A DNA stretch of 64,000 nt from Chryseobacterium indoltheticum. Its GTDB lineage: Bacteria; Bacteroidota; Bacteroidia; Flavobacteriales; Weeksellaceae. Shown piece after piece: positions 24,695 through 32,557 of the stretch. Position numbers and translations under genes: made by a program. The notes under the pieces were generated by a model that saw only the letters and a program-made list of their open reading frames with translations, made no database searches and was not told where the DNA came from. The stretch is from contig NZ_CP033929.1 of NCBI RefSeq assembly GCF_003815915.1, positions 3,596,001 through 3,660,000 on the forward strand, read 5' to 3'. Positions within the stretch are counted from its first letter, which is position 1. Each line of letters begins with the position of its first letter.

Positions 24695-25327
24695 ATGAAA
24701 CAAGACGTAGTAGCAATTATTATTCAATTTGAAAAAATTAGATTAGATTATAAAGAAATTTACTTCAAAAATAACTTATCTGATAAAAAATTTGATGGGC
24801 AATTTATTAATCATGTTGATAAGACAATAATATTTTTAAACCTAAATCTTCAAAACTTTGCAGATAATATACTTAATAAACAAATATTTGACAGAATACT
24901 TCCTACAGATTCAATAAATGACTATAATTCAGTACTGCAGAATTATTATACCCAAACCAAATCCTCATTCATTTACAATTTCGTATCAATAGTTGAAAAT
25001 TACTTTCGCAACATTTATAATGTAATATTTCCTAATAATAAAACTCGCCAAATTACAATTTCTAAAATTTTAAAAGATATTTTCAATTATTTTGGGATAG
25101 CCGAAAGTGATGAATGGAATGCATTATCAATACTATTAAAAATTAGAAATACAATACATAATAATGGTTATTATTGCTCAAAAAATGAAGTGATTAATTA
25201 TAAAAGGTATATAATAACTTTCATTAATGGTCAACCTCACACTGCTGCTCACTTTGAAATTTTAGCAGATATTCTTGTAGATATAAAAAATTTATTTTTA
25301 ATAATCCATTCGAAAATAAAAATATAA
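24695..25327 (+). CDS. helical protein with HEPN-like RN-x2-H motif
   Basis: The 210-residue product is very AT-rich in coding sequence, unlike the flanking housekeeping genes, which suggests recent acquisition. It is nearly all helical. A segment at about residue 150 reads LLKIRNTIHNNGYY, close to the R-N-xx-H motif of HEPN ribonucleases and toxins, but with three residues between Arg and His instead of the usual four to six. No partner nucleotidyltransferase lies beside it. HEPN membership is tentative; it could be a defence-related orphan. Confidence 0.5.
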   Translation: MKQDVVAIIIQFEKIRLDYKEIYFKNNLSDKKFDGQFINHVDKTIIFLNLNLQNFADNILNKQIFDRILPTDSINDYNSVLQNYYTQTKSSFIYNFVSIVENYFRNIYNVIFPNNKTRQITISKILKDIFNYFGIAESDEWNALSILLKIRNTIHNNGYYCSKNEVINYKRYIITFINGQPHTAAHFEILADILVDIKNLFLIIHSKIKI

Positions 25328-25343
25328 CTTATTATTAATAATT

Positions 25344-25371
25344 GAGATTCTTCCTTCGTCAGAATGACAAA
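25344..25371. repeat. half-copy of the GTCATTC intergenic repeat
   Basis: GAGATTCTTCCTTCGTCAGAATGACAAA is one arm of the dispersed repeat class seen at 21492-21557. It lies inside the apparent upstream extension of the next ORF, which argues against that extension being coding. Confidence 0.6.
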
Positions 25372-25413
25372 TTGGGTTTATATTTACTACCAGAAATTAA
25401 TCTATACAACCCT

Positions 25414-25788
25414 ATGATTACCAAAATAGACCTAAGGGAATCTTTAAATATTGTTAATTCAGAGACAACCACTGAAACAGAAGTATTTCAAAATAAAACG
25501 CTGCGTCCCATTTTGAAACTTCAGAATGATCTGTATCTGTCAATGTTTACAAACTATGCTCTGCGGCAAAAAGCAGATTTCGGATCTCTGTCAGTTTCAA
25601 AAAAACAAATATTTATCGAACAGAGTGTACAAAAAGACGCTGTGCTGAAAAACACTTTTATCGGCATGACCATCGGAATGTTTACTTTAGAGGAGATGGA
25701 AGTCTATCAATCTGACAGCAAAGTTTTTAATAAAAGAATCATTACGATGTTGATAGAACGATTGAAAAGCCAAATTGAAAAAAAATAA
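25414..25788 (+). CDS. conserved flavobacterial protein of unknown function
   Basis: I start this gene at the ATG at 25414 (MITKIDLRESLNIV) because the longer frame from 25342 runs through a dispersed repeat. The 124-residue protein is helical with a central TLRPILKLQNDLYLSMF segment, followed by KKQIFIEQSVQKDAVLKN and a C-terminal KRIITMLIERLK helix. I recall similar flavobacterial proteins sometimes labelled glyoxalase, but no metal-binding glyoxalase residues are visible. It precedes the DUF2199 gene by 6 bp. Confidence 0.65.
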   Translation: MITKIDLRESLNIVNSETTTETEVFQNKTLRPILKLQNDLYLSMFTNYALRQKADFGSLSVSKKQIFIEQSVQKDAVLKNTFIGMTIGMFTLEEMEVYQSDSKVFNKRIITMLIERLKSQIEKK

Positions 25789-25794
25789 ATAAAA

Positions 25795-26295
25795 ATGACA
25801 TACATCTGCGAATGCTGTGGCAAAGAAAAAGAAGATTGGCCTGCAATAACGTACAAATTTCCAATTCCTTACATGAAGCTTTCAGAAGAAGAATTAGGAA
25901 ACACTGAAGTAAGTTCCGACTTTTGTATTATTAAATATCCTGATGAAACAAGTTATTTCATCAGAACAGTTTTAGTACAGGAAGTCAGCGATAGTTGCCA
26001 GGATTTAGACTATGGAGTTTGGGTTTCATTGAGCGAGAAAAGCTTTAATGAATATGTTGAAAATTATGATAATAAAGAATTTGAAAGTGGATGTTTTGGT
26101 TGGCTTGCCAATTATTTGCCTGACTATGAATTTAATCATCCAATACCAATGGATGTTTACATCAACAATCAACAAGGAAGACCATTAATCTATCCGCATC
26201 AAAACCATGAGCATATTTTTGTTGATGACTTCTATAAAGGAATTACAAAAGAAGAAGCTGAAAAAAGAATTAATAAAGTTTTGAATAGATCATAA
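25795..26295 (+). CDS. DUF2199 protein
   Basis: The 166-residue cytoplasmic protein starts with a Cys4-like head (YICECCGKEKEDWP) and contains the pattern CIIKYPDETSYFIRTVL and DYGVWVSLSEKSF seen in the DUF2199 family, ending with HEHIFVDDFYKGITKEEAEKRI. The family has no proven function; the Cys pair may bind metal. It lies 6 bp after one small gene and 1 bp before the next, so the three form one transcript. Confidence 0.8.
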   Translation: MTYICECCGKEKEDWPAITYKFPIPYMKLSEEELGNTEVSSDFCIIKYPDETSYFIRTVLVQEVSDSCQDLDYGVWVSLSEKSFNEYVENYDNKEFESGCFGWLANYLPDYEFNHPIPMDVYINNQQGRPLIYPHQNHEHIFVDDFYKGITKEEAEKRINKVLNRS

Positions 26296-26296
26296 A

Positions 26297-26521
26297 ATGA
26301 AAACAAAACAACTTTACAAATATTTGCTCATTATCGGTGGCTCAATGATTCCATTGTCAATAATCATGTTTGTTTTTGGGATCTCAATGTTTACAGCACG
26401 GGGAGATTTTTCCAGCTTTGTCATTCAACTTTCACAATTCTGTTTTATTTTCTGGATACCCGTTTTTGTGTTAGGAATTATTTTATTGATAATTGGTTTT
26501 ATAATTAGGAAAAGAAATTAA
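26297..26521 (+). CDS. small membrane protein with two helices
   Basis: The 74-residue protein has two hydrophobic helices (about 10-31 and 46-70) and a basic C-terminus (RKRN). It starts 1 bp after the DUF2199 stop and is probably translated by coupling with it. No family is recognised. Confidence 0.55.
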   Translation: MKTKQLYKYLLIIGGSMIPLSIIMFVFGISMFTARGDFSSFVIQLSQFCFIFWIPVFVLGIILLIIGFIIRKRN

Positions 26522-26531
26522 ATTCAAAAGC

Positions 26532-27083
26532 CTACCCTTTCCTCCACATCGGATCATGCTTTAAGATCGCCTCATTCACAATGCAATCTTCTGCGTGCGC
26601 ACCTTTTAGAAAACCAATGCTCATTAAAAACTCATTCACGATTTCACCGCCTGTAAATTTGAACGTTTTTTTGAACAATTTCATCCATTCTTGTAAAGCT
26701 TTGGGGTGATGATGCTCCAGCCATTTCTCAAAAGAGCCGAATTCTTTTTGCAGTTCTATAATGGTTTTTGCATTTTCGATGGCTGCGTTTACTTTCAATT
26801 TGTTTCTGATAATTCCGGGATCGCTTAATAATCTTTCACGGTCTTCTTGAGTGTAAGCAGCAACTTTTTCGATATTAAAATTATCGTAAGCATTTCTGAA
26901 ACCTTCTTCTTTCTTTAAAATCGTTTCCCAGCTCAATCCTGCCTGATTGATTTCCATAATTAACCTTCCAAACAATTCATTATCATCATGAATCGGAAAT
27001 CCGTAATGATTGTCGTGATATTTTTTGTGCAGCTCTTTTCTGCTTTCGGGCTGCATTTTTTCGACTGCTGAACAATAACTCAT
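26532..27083 (-). CDS. tag: DNA-3-methyladenine glycosylase I
   Basis: The 183-residue enzyme removes 3-methyladenine from DNA as the first step of base excision repair. Typical features are YC at the start (Cys4), YHDNHYGFP, LIMEINQAGLSWETILKKEEGF and the C-terminal HAEDC zinc-binding segment. Length is normal for Tag. Its start overlaps the stop of the MazG-like gene by one base, so the two are translationally coupled, a plausible pairing of DNA repair and nucleotide-pool cleaning. Confidence 0.9.
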   Translation of the reverse strand: MSYCSAVEKMQPESRKELHKKYHDNHYGFPIHDDNELFGRLIMEINQAGLSWETILKKEEGFRNAYDNFNIEKVAAYTQEDRERLLSDPGIIRNKLKVNAAIENAKTIIELQKEFGSFEKWLEHHHPKALQEWMKLFKKTFKFTGGEIVNEFLMSIGFLKGAHAEDCIVNEAILKHDPMWRKG

Positions 27084-27400
27084 TAGAATAGGTTTTCTGT
27101 TTTGGTTAAAAATTTATTTAATGCGTCTTTGATATCAATTCCGGTGCGATCTGCCAAAACAATAAGCCACCAGATATTTTCACCCAATTTATGCTCAAGT
27201 TCGGCTTCAGAATTCTGTTTTGACCAGGTCTTTTCGTGCGACATCACATTTCTGCCCACCAATCCGGCATCAGTAAGATACGCCAAAGCATCTTGCTCCA
27301 GTGTCCACTCGCTTCCATTTTGCTGAACTTCTAACTCGTGATATTTTGTTCTGATTTCTAAAGAGCGTTCTATGATTTTATCTAAATTATTTTGATCCAT
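27083..27400 (-). CDS. MazG-like nucleotide pyrophosphohydrolase family protein
   Basis: The 105-residue helical protein contains EAELEHKLGENIWWLIVLADRTGID, which follows the E-xx-E/K ... E-N-(I/L)-W-W-L pattern of MazG-like proteins. Members hydrolyse NTPs or dNTPs to monophosphates. Not every metal-binding acidic residue of canonical MazG can be placed by eye, so activity is uncertain. The gene overlaps tag by 1 bp and lies upstream of it. Confidence 0.7.
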   Translation of the reverse strand: MDQNNLDKIIERSLEIRTKYHELEVQQNGSEWTLEQDALAYLTDAGLVGRNVMSHEKTWSKQNSEAELEHKLGENIWWLIVLADRTGIDIKDALNKFLTKTENLF

Positions 27401-27433
27401 TATTTTATTTTTGAAAAGTAAAGGTAATACAAA

Positions 27434-27457
27434 CTGCTGACAAGTGTCTGTCAGCAG
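27434..27457 (-). terminator. hairpin after the quinone reductase gene
   Basis: CTGCTGACA (27434-27442) pairs perfectly with TGTCAGCAG (27449-27457). On the minus strand it is followed by TTTGTATT, a weak T-run. It lies 22 bp past the stop of the gene at 27480-28010. Confidence 0.55.
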
Positions 27458-27479
27458 CGTTGTTTATTAATCATTATTT

Positions 27480-28010
27480 TTAAAATTGATCGAGAAAATC
27501 AAGATACAGTGGAACGCTTTTTTCAATCCATTCCGGAGAAATATTATGCTCCAAACCATAATAAACAAATGGTTCTTTATAATCTGCTTTCACATATTCA
27601 AAACTGAGTTCAAAAGGTCTTGTCAATTCTTTCATCGTGTATTTATATTTTCCTTCTGCACTGTAATCGTCAAGATCTACTCCTACAGATATTGCCAAAG
27701 CAATCTTTTTACCACCTACTTTGAATCCGCTTTTACTTCCGTAAGCCCAACCGTGCAAAAGCACTTCATCCATCCATTTTTTTAATAAAGGCGGGCTGCT
27801 AAACCAATAAAACGGAAACTGGAAAATAATTTTATCGTACGCTTCAATCAATTCCTGTTCTTTTTTAACATCGATATTTTCATCAGGATAACTTTCATAT
27901 AACTCATGAACGGTATATTTTTCGGGAAACTTCTTCAATTCTTCCACCCATCTTTTGTTGATTAATGACTCTTCCATTTTTGGGTGAGTAACGATTACTA
28001 ATGTTTTCAT
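27480..28010 (-). CDS. NAD(P)H-dependent quinone oxidoreductase, flavodoxin-like fold
   Basis: The 176-residue protein matches the KefF/MdaB/YwrO type: LVIVTHPKMEESLINKRW at the start (flavin phosphate site), the IIFQFPFYWFSSPPLLKKWMDEVL segment, and GWAYG before the C-terminal half. It should reduce quinones or other electrophiles by two electrons in the cytoplasm using FMN or FAD. It is transcribed divergently from an HxlR-type regulator 291 bp away, a common regulator-target pair for electrophile stress. Confidence 0.85.
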   Translation of the reverse strand: MKTLVIVTHPKMEESLINKRWVEELKKFPEKYTVHELYESYPDENIDVKKEQELIEAYDKIIFQFPFYWFSSPPLLKKWMDEVLLHGWAYGSKSGFKVGGKKIALAISVGVDLDDYSAEGKYKYTMKELTRPFELSFEYVKADYKEPFVYYGLEHNISPEWIEKSVPLYLDFLDQF

Positions 28011-28246
28011 ATTTTTAAATTTCTTTTTTTAACATATGACTTTTTTTAAACCGCAAAGAGTCAAAAGATTTTAGTCTGATTTAAGTTTTTCAAAAGCTAA
28101 CAAAACAACTAATAAGTAAGGTTTTTACATTTTGTAAACTTTTGAATTTCTCTTTTTTCAATCATTTCTTTTGATGATTTTGCGGTAAAAAAGACGTTTA
28201 GTTTCTTATAAGGTTTAAATTTTCTTTTACAAAAATAATAGGTGTA

Positions 28247-28300
28247 ACTTACATTTGGTATATTAGCAACCAATTGTATGGTACTATAAAAAATGTAAGT
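28247..28300. promoter_or_regulatory. inverted repeat in the HxlR-regulator upstream region
   Basis: ACTTACATTT (28247-28256) and AAATGTAAGT (28291-28300) are perfect inverted copies, 34 bp apart, and the second arm ends one base before the hxlR-type gene's ATG. HxlR-family proteins usually bind dyad sites in the region between their gene and the divergent target. Autoregulation is inferred. Confidence 0.45.
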
Positions 28301-28301
28301 A

Positions 28302-28658
28302 ATGACTAAAATAAAGGAAACTTCAACCAACTTTGCGAATAAAAAAGCACTCACCGATGAATGTCCTGAATTGTATGCTTCAAAATTAATTGGCGGACAA
28401 TGGTCACTTGCCATCTGCAGTTATCTGATCAACGGAAAACTGAGATTCGGAGAACTAAGGAAAAGTTTGGGAAATATTACAGAACGCATGCTTACGCTTC
28501 AACTTCGAAGACTGGAAGAGGATAAAATTATTACAAGAACCGTTTTTGCAGAAGTTCCGCCAAGAGTGGAATATGAATTAACAGAAATCGGATATCAGCT
28601 AAAACCCGTTATCCAGGAGTTGGAAAAATGGGGAATTATGCACAAAGAAAGCATTTAA
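28302..28658 (+). CDS. HxlR-family transcriptional regulator
   Basis: The 118-residue protein is a winged-helix HxlR regulator. CPELYASKLIGGQWSLAI gives the conserved Cys-containing N-terminal helix (Cys about 22), and LRFGELRKSLGNITERMLTLQLRRLEEDKIITR is the recognition helix and wing, with the PPRVEYELTEIG wing motif. In relatives such as YodB and HypR the N-terminal Cys senses quinones or disulfide stress. The divergent quinone reductase is the likely target. Confidence 0.9.
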   Translation: MTKIKETSTNFANKKALTDECPELYASKLIGGQWSLAICSYLINGKLRFGELRKSLGNITERMLTLQLRRLEEDKIITRTVFAEVPPRVEYELTEIGYQLKPVIQELEKWGIMHKESI

Positions 28659-28679
28659 ATTGTTAGTTTGAATCTTCAG

Positions 28680-29624
28680 CTATCTAAACACCGCTTCTTT
28701 AGTCTTTAACCTGAAAATTTCCTTTGCATTAAAAATAATAACCGCTAAAAATATAATAGCGTAAGACAAAATCTGTAAACCTCCAAGAGCTTCGTGATAC
28801 ACTGCTCCTGCCAAGATAAAGGCAATGATTGGATTGATATTAAGAATCATTCCCACTTTTGAGGAGGCAATTCCTGATAAAGCATACAAATTCAGCAACA
28901 AAGGGACAATCGTGTACATCACCGCAATAATTTCAATATAAAAATAGAACGTAAAATCTGTAGGAATAGACCCTGAATATTTAGGAAAAAACGGCAACAA
29001 GATCAATGCTGATAAAATCATGTGAAAATTGAGAATCAGAAACTTATCAAATTTCTTGTTGGTACTTTGCACAATGAGGTAACACGCATAAGTAGAGCCA
29101 ATCAAACTGCTGTACAACATATCAAGAAGATTCGAATACGACAGCAAAACACATCCTACTCCACTTAAAAATACCGAAAGCCATTGTAGTTTTGTCAGTT
29201 TTTCACGAAGAATAAAAAAAGCAAGAATCGTTGTAATAATCGGACATACAAGGTAAGCAACTGACGTCGCTCTCACGCTGATATGATTCATCACATAAAT
29301 AAACGAAAACCAATTTCCCGTGAGCAAAATACTGCTTAAAACGTTTAAACCTATTATTCTGTATTTACTTTTCTGAGAAATACTCTTAAAATATTTTAAA
29401 TTTTCTTTAAGCTTTGCTCTTCTGAAAAGAATCGTTACCAGCGACATAATCAATGCACAGCTGAAAACTCTGTAAAAAAGTATATCTAAAGATGCATAAG
29501 AATGCAACGGTTTTAAAACCAGACTGAATGTTCCCCAGGTTGCGAAAGCAAAGATGGCGGCTAAATAATATTTGAGATTCTTCAATTGAAGTAAAAGTGT
29601 TTTTATTGCTTTAAAAAGAGACAA
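28680..29624 (-). CDS. EamA/DMT-family transporter (RarD-like)
   Basis: The 314-residue protein has ten hydrophobic helices arranged as two EamA repeats, starting with YYLAAIFAFATWGTFSLVLKPL and, in the second repeat, SGIASSKVGMILNINPIIAF. The DMT superfamily exports metabolites through the inner membrane; the substrate cannot be told. The first 15 residues may be non-coding, with a later start near Lys18, since the first membrane helix begins there. It stands alone. Confidence 0.8.
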   Translation of the reverse strand: MSLFKAIKTLLLQLKNLKYYLAAIFAFATWGTFSLVLKPLHSYASLDILFYRVFSCALIMSLVTILFRRAKLKENLKYFKSISQKSKYRIIGLNVLSSILLTGNWFSFIYVMNHISVRATSVAYLVCPIITTILAFFILREKLTKLQWLSVFLSGVGCVLLSYSNLLDMLYSSLIGSTYACYLIVQSTNKKFDKFLILNFHMILSALILLPFFPKYSGSIPTDFTFYFYIEIIAVMYTIVPLLLNLYALSGIASSKVGMILNINPIIAFILAGAVYHEALGGLQILSYAIIFLAVIIFNAKEIFRLKTKEAVFR

Positions 29625-29739
29625 AGATAAGAATAAGGAAGCTGCGATTAATGTTTCAATATGATGTTTAAAAATATTTTTCTACTATTAAATTCATGTA
29701 TAATGGAAATATTTGCAGCCCTCTTAATTTTGAAAACCG

Positions 29740-29747
29740 TAGTTTTG
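29740..29747 (+). promoter_or_regulatory. -7 promoter box before the small Cys-containing gene
   Basis: TAGTTTTG matches TAnnTTTG. Transcription would start near 29753, which excludes the upstream Met codons of the frame and supports the start at 29774. Confidence 0.5.
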
Positions 29748-29773
29748 TACGAATGTCAAATATAAAACTCCAT

Positions 29774-30130
29774 ATGAAGATATACAAAGCAGTTGTAATG
29801 TTGCTTGTGGTGGTGTTTTCGTTATCTCCCTGTTCATTAAAGAGAAATGTTTTAGATATTTTTGACATTCAGCACATCAGTGCTCTCAACAAAATAAAAA
29901 CCACAGCACCCTCATTTTCCGGTTGCGAAAGTTTTAATTCTTCTTCGAAAATTTCCGTTTCAAAAGCAGATTTTAAATTTAAAGGAATTGCACTTTCAGA
30001 TTTTTTACAATCGGTAAATTTAAATTCTGAGAAGCCTATTTTTTCTCAAAAATCGTATTCCGGAAACACTTCCGGGAACAGTCCTCCAAAGTATATTTTA
30101 TTTAAAAGATTGAAACTGGATATGGTTTAG
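29774..30130 (+). CDS. small secreted protein preceding the DoxD gene, unknown function
   Basis: I choose the ATG at 29774 (MKIYKAVVMLLVVVFSL) because it gives a proper signal sequence and lies just after a promoter box; the frame also has an earlier start at 29696. The 118-residue protein keeps a Cys near the end of the signal (SLSPCSLK) and a second in FSGCESF. The C-terminal half is Ser-rich with PPKYILFKRLK. The position 45 bp upstream of DoxD/DoxA suggests co-transcription. No domain is recognised. Confidence 0.55.
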   Translation: MKIYKAVVMLLVVVFSLSPCSLKRNVLDIFDIQHISALNKIKTTAPSFSGCESFNSSSKISVSKADFKFKGIALSDFLQSVNLNSEKPIFSQKSYSGNTSGNSPPKYILFKRLKLDMV

Positions 30131-30175
30131 AATAAGTTCTAATCATTTTTAACACCAACTTTTAAATAAACTTCA

Positions 30176-31192
30176 ATGACAAAAAATATGACCAATCAGC
30201 CCACTGACATGGCTGGTTTATATACATTATCAATCCGCCTCGTAATTGGCTGGACCTACTTTTCAGCTTTCTGGCGCAGACTTATTCTAGAAAACAAACT
30301 TATTCCTGATGAAGCCGGATATATCGGCGAAAAATTCAATCATTTCTTACCGAATGCTTTAGGAATAAAACCCATTATTGAATATCTGGTTACTCATCCT
30401 GATGCGCTTCAAACCTCAATGGTCAGCTTCACCATCATTGAAGCGATCGTAGGATTATTTATTATTTTGGGACTCTTCACAAGATTAATGGCTGCAGGAG
30501 TTTTTGCTTTGGCAATGGGAATTTTGCTAGGTTCCGGATGGATAGGAACGACCTGTTTAGATGAATGGCAAATAGGAGTTCTCGGAATCGCCTGCGGCTT
30601 TACGCTTTTTCTTACGGGTAGCGGAACTTATTCTTTAGACCAATATTTTAAAAATAAAAAATACAGCTTCACTCAGAAAAAATGGTTTCAATGGCTCGGT
30701 TCGGGTGCATTTCCTCTTAAAAATTCTAAACGCTTTGTACTTGTAGGTTCGTTGCTTATTTTTGGATTGACTTTATACACCAATCAATATTTTCATGGCG
30801 GTATTTTTGGAACTTTGCATAATAAATCTGTGAAGCCCAAAGTTGAAATTTCCAATATAAAAATGAATCAGTCGCAGGTAAAATTTGAGGTTTACAGAAC
30901 AGAAGGTGTAGACGTTTATGGTTCTTTTCTTATCGGAATCGATTTATTAAATGAAGAAGGAGAAGTTATTCAGTCAATGAATGGAGCTGAACTTTCAAAA
31001 TTCTCTAAAGAAAAAATCCATAATCATTATGTAGCAAAAGTAAAGCCCGGAAAACACAGTTTAATTATTCCGTTAGGCTCAAAAGCTGATTTAACGATCG
31101 ATTTGAAAGATAATTCTTCTTCAATCGAAAAAATATCGCTGATAAAATTAACTGATATCAGTGGCACAGAATGGATTGCGAAAATCAAATAA
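30176..31192 (+). CDS. DoxD-DoxA fusion, thiosulfate:quinone oxidoreductase-like membrane protein
   Basis: The 338-residue protein joins a DoxD-like domain with four membrane helices (residues about 15-160; LIRLVIGWTYFSAFWRR-like start, IEAIVGLFIILGLFTRLMA) to a fifth helix at about 185-205 and a C-terminal periplasmic DoxA-like beta domain (about 215-338, VKFEVYRTEGVDVYGSFLIG). In archaea DoxD and DoxA are separate subunits of thiosulfate:quinone oxidoreductase; fused forms are common in Bacteroidota, where the substrate is unproven. Electron donation to the quinone pool is therefore inferred from the family. Confidence 0.75.
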   Translation: MTKNMTNQPTDMAGLYTLSIRLVIGWTYFSAFWRRLILENKLIPDEAGYIGEKFNHFLPNALGIKPIIEYLVTHPDALQTSMVSFTIIEAIVGLFIILGLFTRLMAAGVFALAMGILLGSGWIGTTCLDEWQIGVLGIACGFTLFLTGSGTYSLDQYFKNKKYSFTQKKWFQWLGSGAFPLKNSKRFVLVGSLLIFGLTLYTNQYFHGGIFGTLHNKSVKPKVEISNIKMNQSQVKFEVYRTEGVDVYGSFLIGIDLLNEEGEVIQSMNGAELSKFSKEKIHNHYVAKVKPGKHSLIIPLGSKADLTIDLKDNSSSIEKISLIKLTDISGTEWIAKIK

Positions 31193-31306
31193 ATTTTGCT
31201 TAAAATTTTATGATATTTATCCGTTTTCTGAATATGATAAAATATTAATATCCAGAAAACGGTTTTATTTTGTAAATTTATATTACTAATCATTCAAAAT
31301 CTTATT

Positions 31307-31816
31307 ATGAAAAACTCAATTCTTCTCCTTTTTGTACTCACATTTTTAAGCTTCGAAAATTTTGCAAAAGCCCAGAAAATCTCTGATGGTGAAACTGCGG
31401 ATGTAAACGGAATGAAAGTGAGCTTTAATATTACCAACAAAGAAAGTGTACAAGTTGGCGGAAAAACTTTTGACCGCTACAAAGTGTCGGCTTCGGTAAA
31501 AAACACGTCTGATAAATCTTACAATATCAGACTTACCTCTTACCCACAAATTGTAATGGATACCGGAATTGTAGAACTCGATTGCGTGAACGCTACAGGA
31601 GCAAAACTAACTTCAAAAAAGATTCAGCTTAAAATGAAAACTCAGTTGATAAATGCATCGTACACCGCTTACGACAAATCGGGAAAAATGGTTACCAACA
31701 TCTTGCCTGTGATCGGTAGTTATTATTTTGATTCCGGAGAAACTATTACTGATAATGCTATCTTTATTGTTCCTCAAGGCGAAAAACCGGAGGTGAATGT
31801 AAGAAGTTTGAGATAA
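31307..31816 (+). CDS. secreted beta-sandwich-like protein, unknown function
   Basis: The 169-residue product has a signal peptide (about 1-22, ending FAKAQ) and a mature part of alternating strands (MKVSFNITNKESVQVGG, RYKVSASVKNTSDKSYNIRL), reminiscent of an Ig-like fold. One Cys is present (VELDCVNATG). No family is recognised. It ends before a strong bidirectional terminator. Confidence 0.6.
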   Translation: MKNSILLLFVLTFLSFENFAKAQKISDGETADVNGMKVSFNITNKESVQVGGKTFDRYKVSASVKNTSDKSYNIRLTSYPQIVMDTGIVELDCVNATGAKLTSKKIQLKMKTQLINASYTAYDKSGKMVTNILPVIGSYYFDSGETITDNAIFIVPQGEKPEVNVRSLR

Positions 31817-31840
31817 TTTTTTGAAAAAAATACCAATAAA

Positions 31841-31867
31841 AAACACCTCTGCAGTACAGAGGTGTTT
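31841..31867. terminator. bidirectional terminator between convergent genes
   Basis: AAACACCTCTG (31841-31851) pairs perfectly with CAGAGGTGTTT (31857-31867), with T-runs on both strands. Confidence 0.9.
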
Positions 31868-31892
31868 TTTCGTATAATAAAATTAATATTAA

Positions 31893-32339
31893 TTATAATT
31901 CTAGGAAACTGTGTGCTACCGCAACTTCTTTGGTTCCGCTTCCTTGTATAGTGTCTGTTTCTGCAACCTCACCATCTATATAGATTGATATGATCAGTTT
32001 AGAATCAGCATTTAAAAGGTTGGCATTGGCAGCTAAATTTAATTGTGACTGGCTAGAGTTTACAAAAAACTCACCGCTTGTCCAAACCAAACCAGGAGAA
32101 TCATACAATGTTTCCTGTTTTGTTCCTACCTGCGTAATAATCGTTTTGAAAGTACTAACAGGAGGAGTGGGAGCTGTACCACCATTAATAATTTTTGCTT
32201 CAAACTGTACCAAGTGATCCTGAAACTGGTCTTCGTCATCATCATCTTTACAAGAATTAAAAACAGAAGCTGCTGAAAATAATATCACTGCTAAAAATGA
32301 AAGTCTAAGTAAATTTTTTGATTTGTAAAATTGCTTCAT
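31893..32339 (-). CDS. lipoprotein of unknown function
   Basis: The start is placed at 32339 (MKQFYKSKNLLRLSF), which gives a lipoprotein signal with lipobox FNSC followed by an acidic DDDDEDQ surface-export-like stretch; a -7 box at 32366-32373 lies between this and a longer in-frame start at 32420. The mature 120 residues are beta-rich with no recognised domain. Acidic residues right after the Cys resemble the lipoprotein export signal of Bacteroidota, so the protein may face outward. Confidence 0.7.
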   Translation of the reverse strand: MKQFYKSKNLLRLSFLAVILFSAASVFNSCKDDDDEDQFQDHLVQFEAKIINGGTAPTPPVSTFKTIITQVGTKQETLYDSPGLVWTSGEFFVNSSQSQLNLAANANLLNADSKLIISIYIDGEVAETDTIQGSGTKEVAVAHSFLEL

Positions 32340-32365
32340 TTCTCCAAATAGATTTTTTAATGGTT

Positions 32366-32373
32366 CAAATATA
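32366..32373 (-). promoter_or_regulatory. -7 promoter box of the lipoprotein gene
   Basis: The minus strand reads TATATTTG, matching TAnnTTTG, 26 nt before the chosen start. It shows that the 81-bp longer reading frame is not fully transcribed. Confidence 0.55.
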
Positions 32374-32545
32374 GGTTTTTTATCAATATAAAAATAATTA
32401 TTATGAAAATTTTCCAACATATATTTCCAAATAATATCAAATCAACAAAAGACTCCGTATACCTTTTAGGATAGAGATTCTTTACCATATTTGATACTTT
32501 ACAAGCTTTTCGGTTTAAATTATTAATTTAAAATCTCAATATTAT

Positions 32546-32553
32546 TATCTTTG
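32546..32553 (+). promoter_or_regulatory. -7 promoter box abutting the esterase start codon
   Basis: TATCTTTG is an exact TAnnTTTG match, and the ATG begins only 4 nt after it. Transcription should start at or next to the A of the ATG, so the mRNA is probably leaderless. Confidence 0.6.
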
Positions 32554-32557
32554 CAAG

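Noticed and set aside
24495..24716. 73-codon minus-strand ORF
   Set aside because: It is antisense to the patatin fragment, like the similar ORF at 22979-23320 antisense to the real patatin end.
25342..25413. Longer N-terminus for the gene at 25414
   Set aside because: It begins with TTG and translates a dispersed repeat.
32340..32420. Longer N-terminus for the lipoprotein at 31893
   Set aside because: The extension precedes a lipoprotein signal and spans the likely promoter box at 32366.
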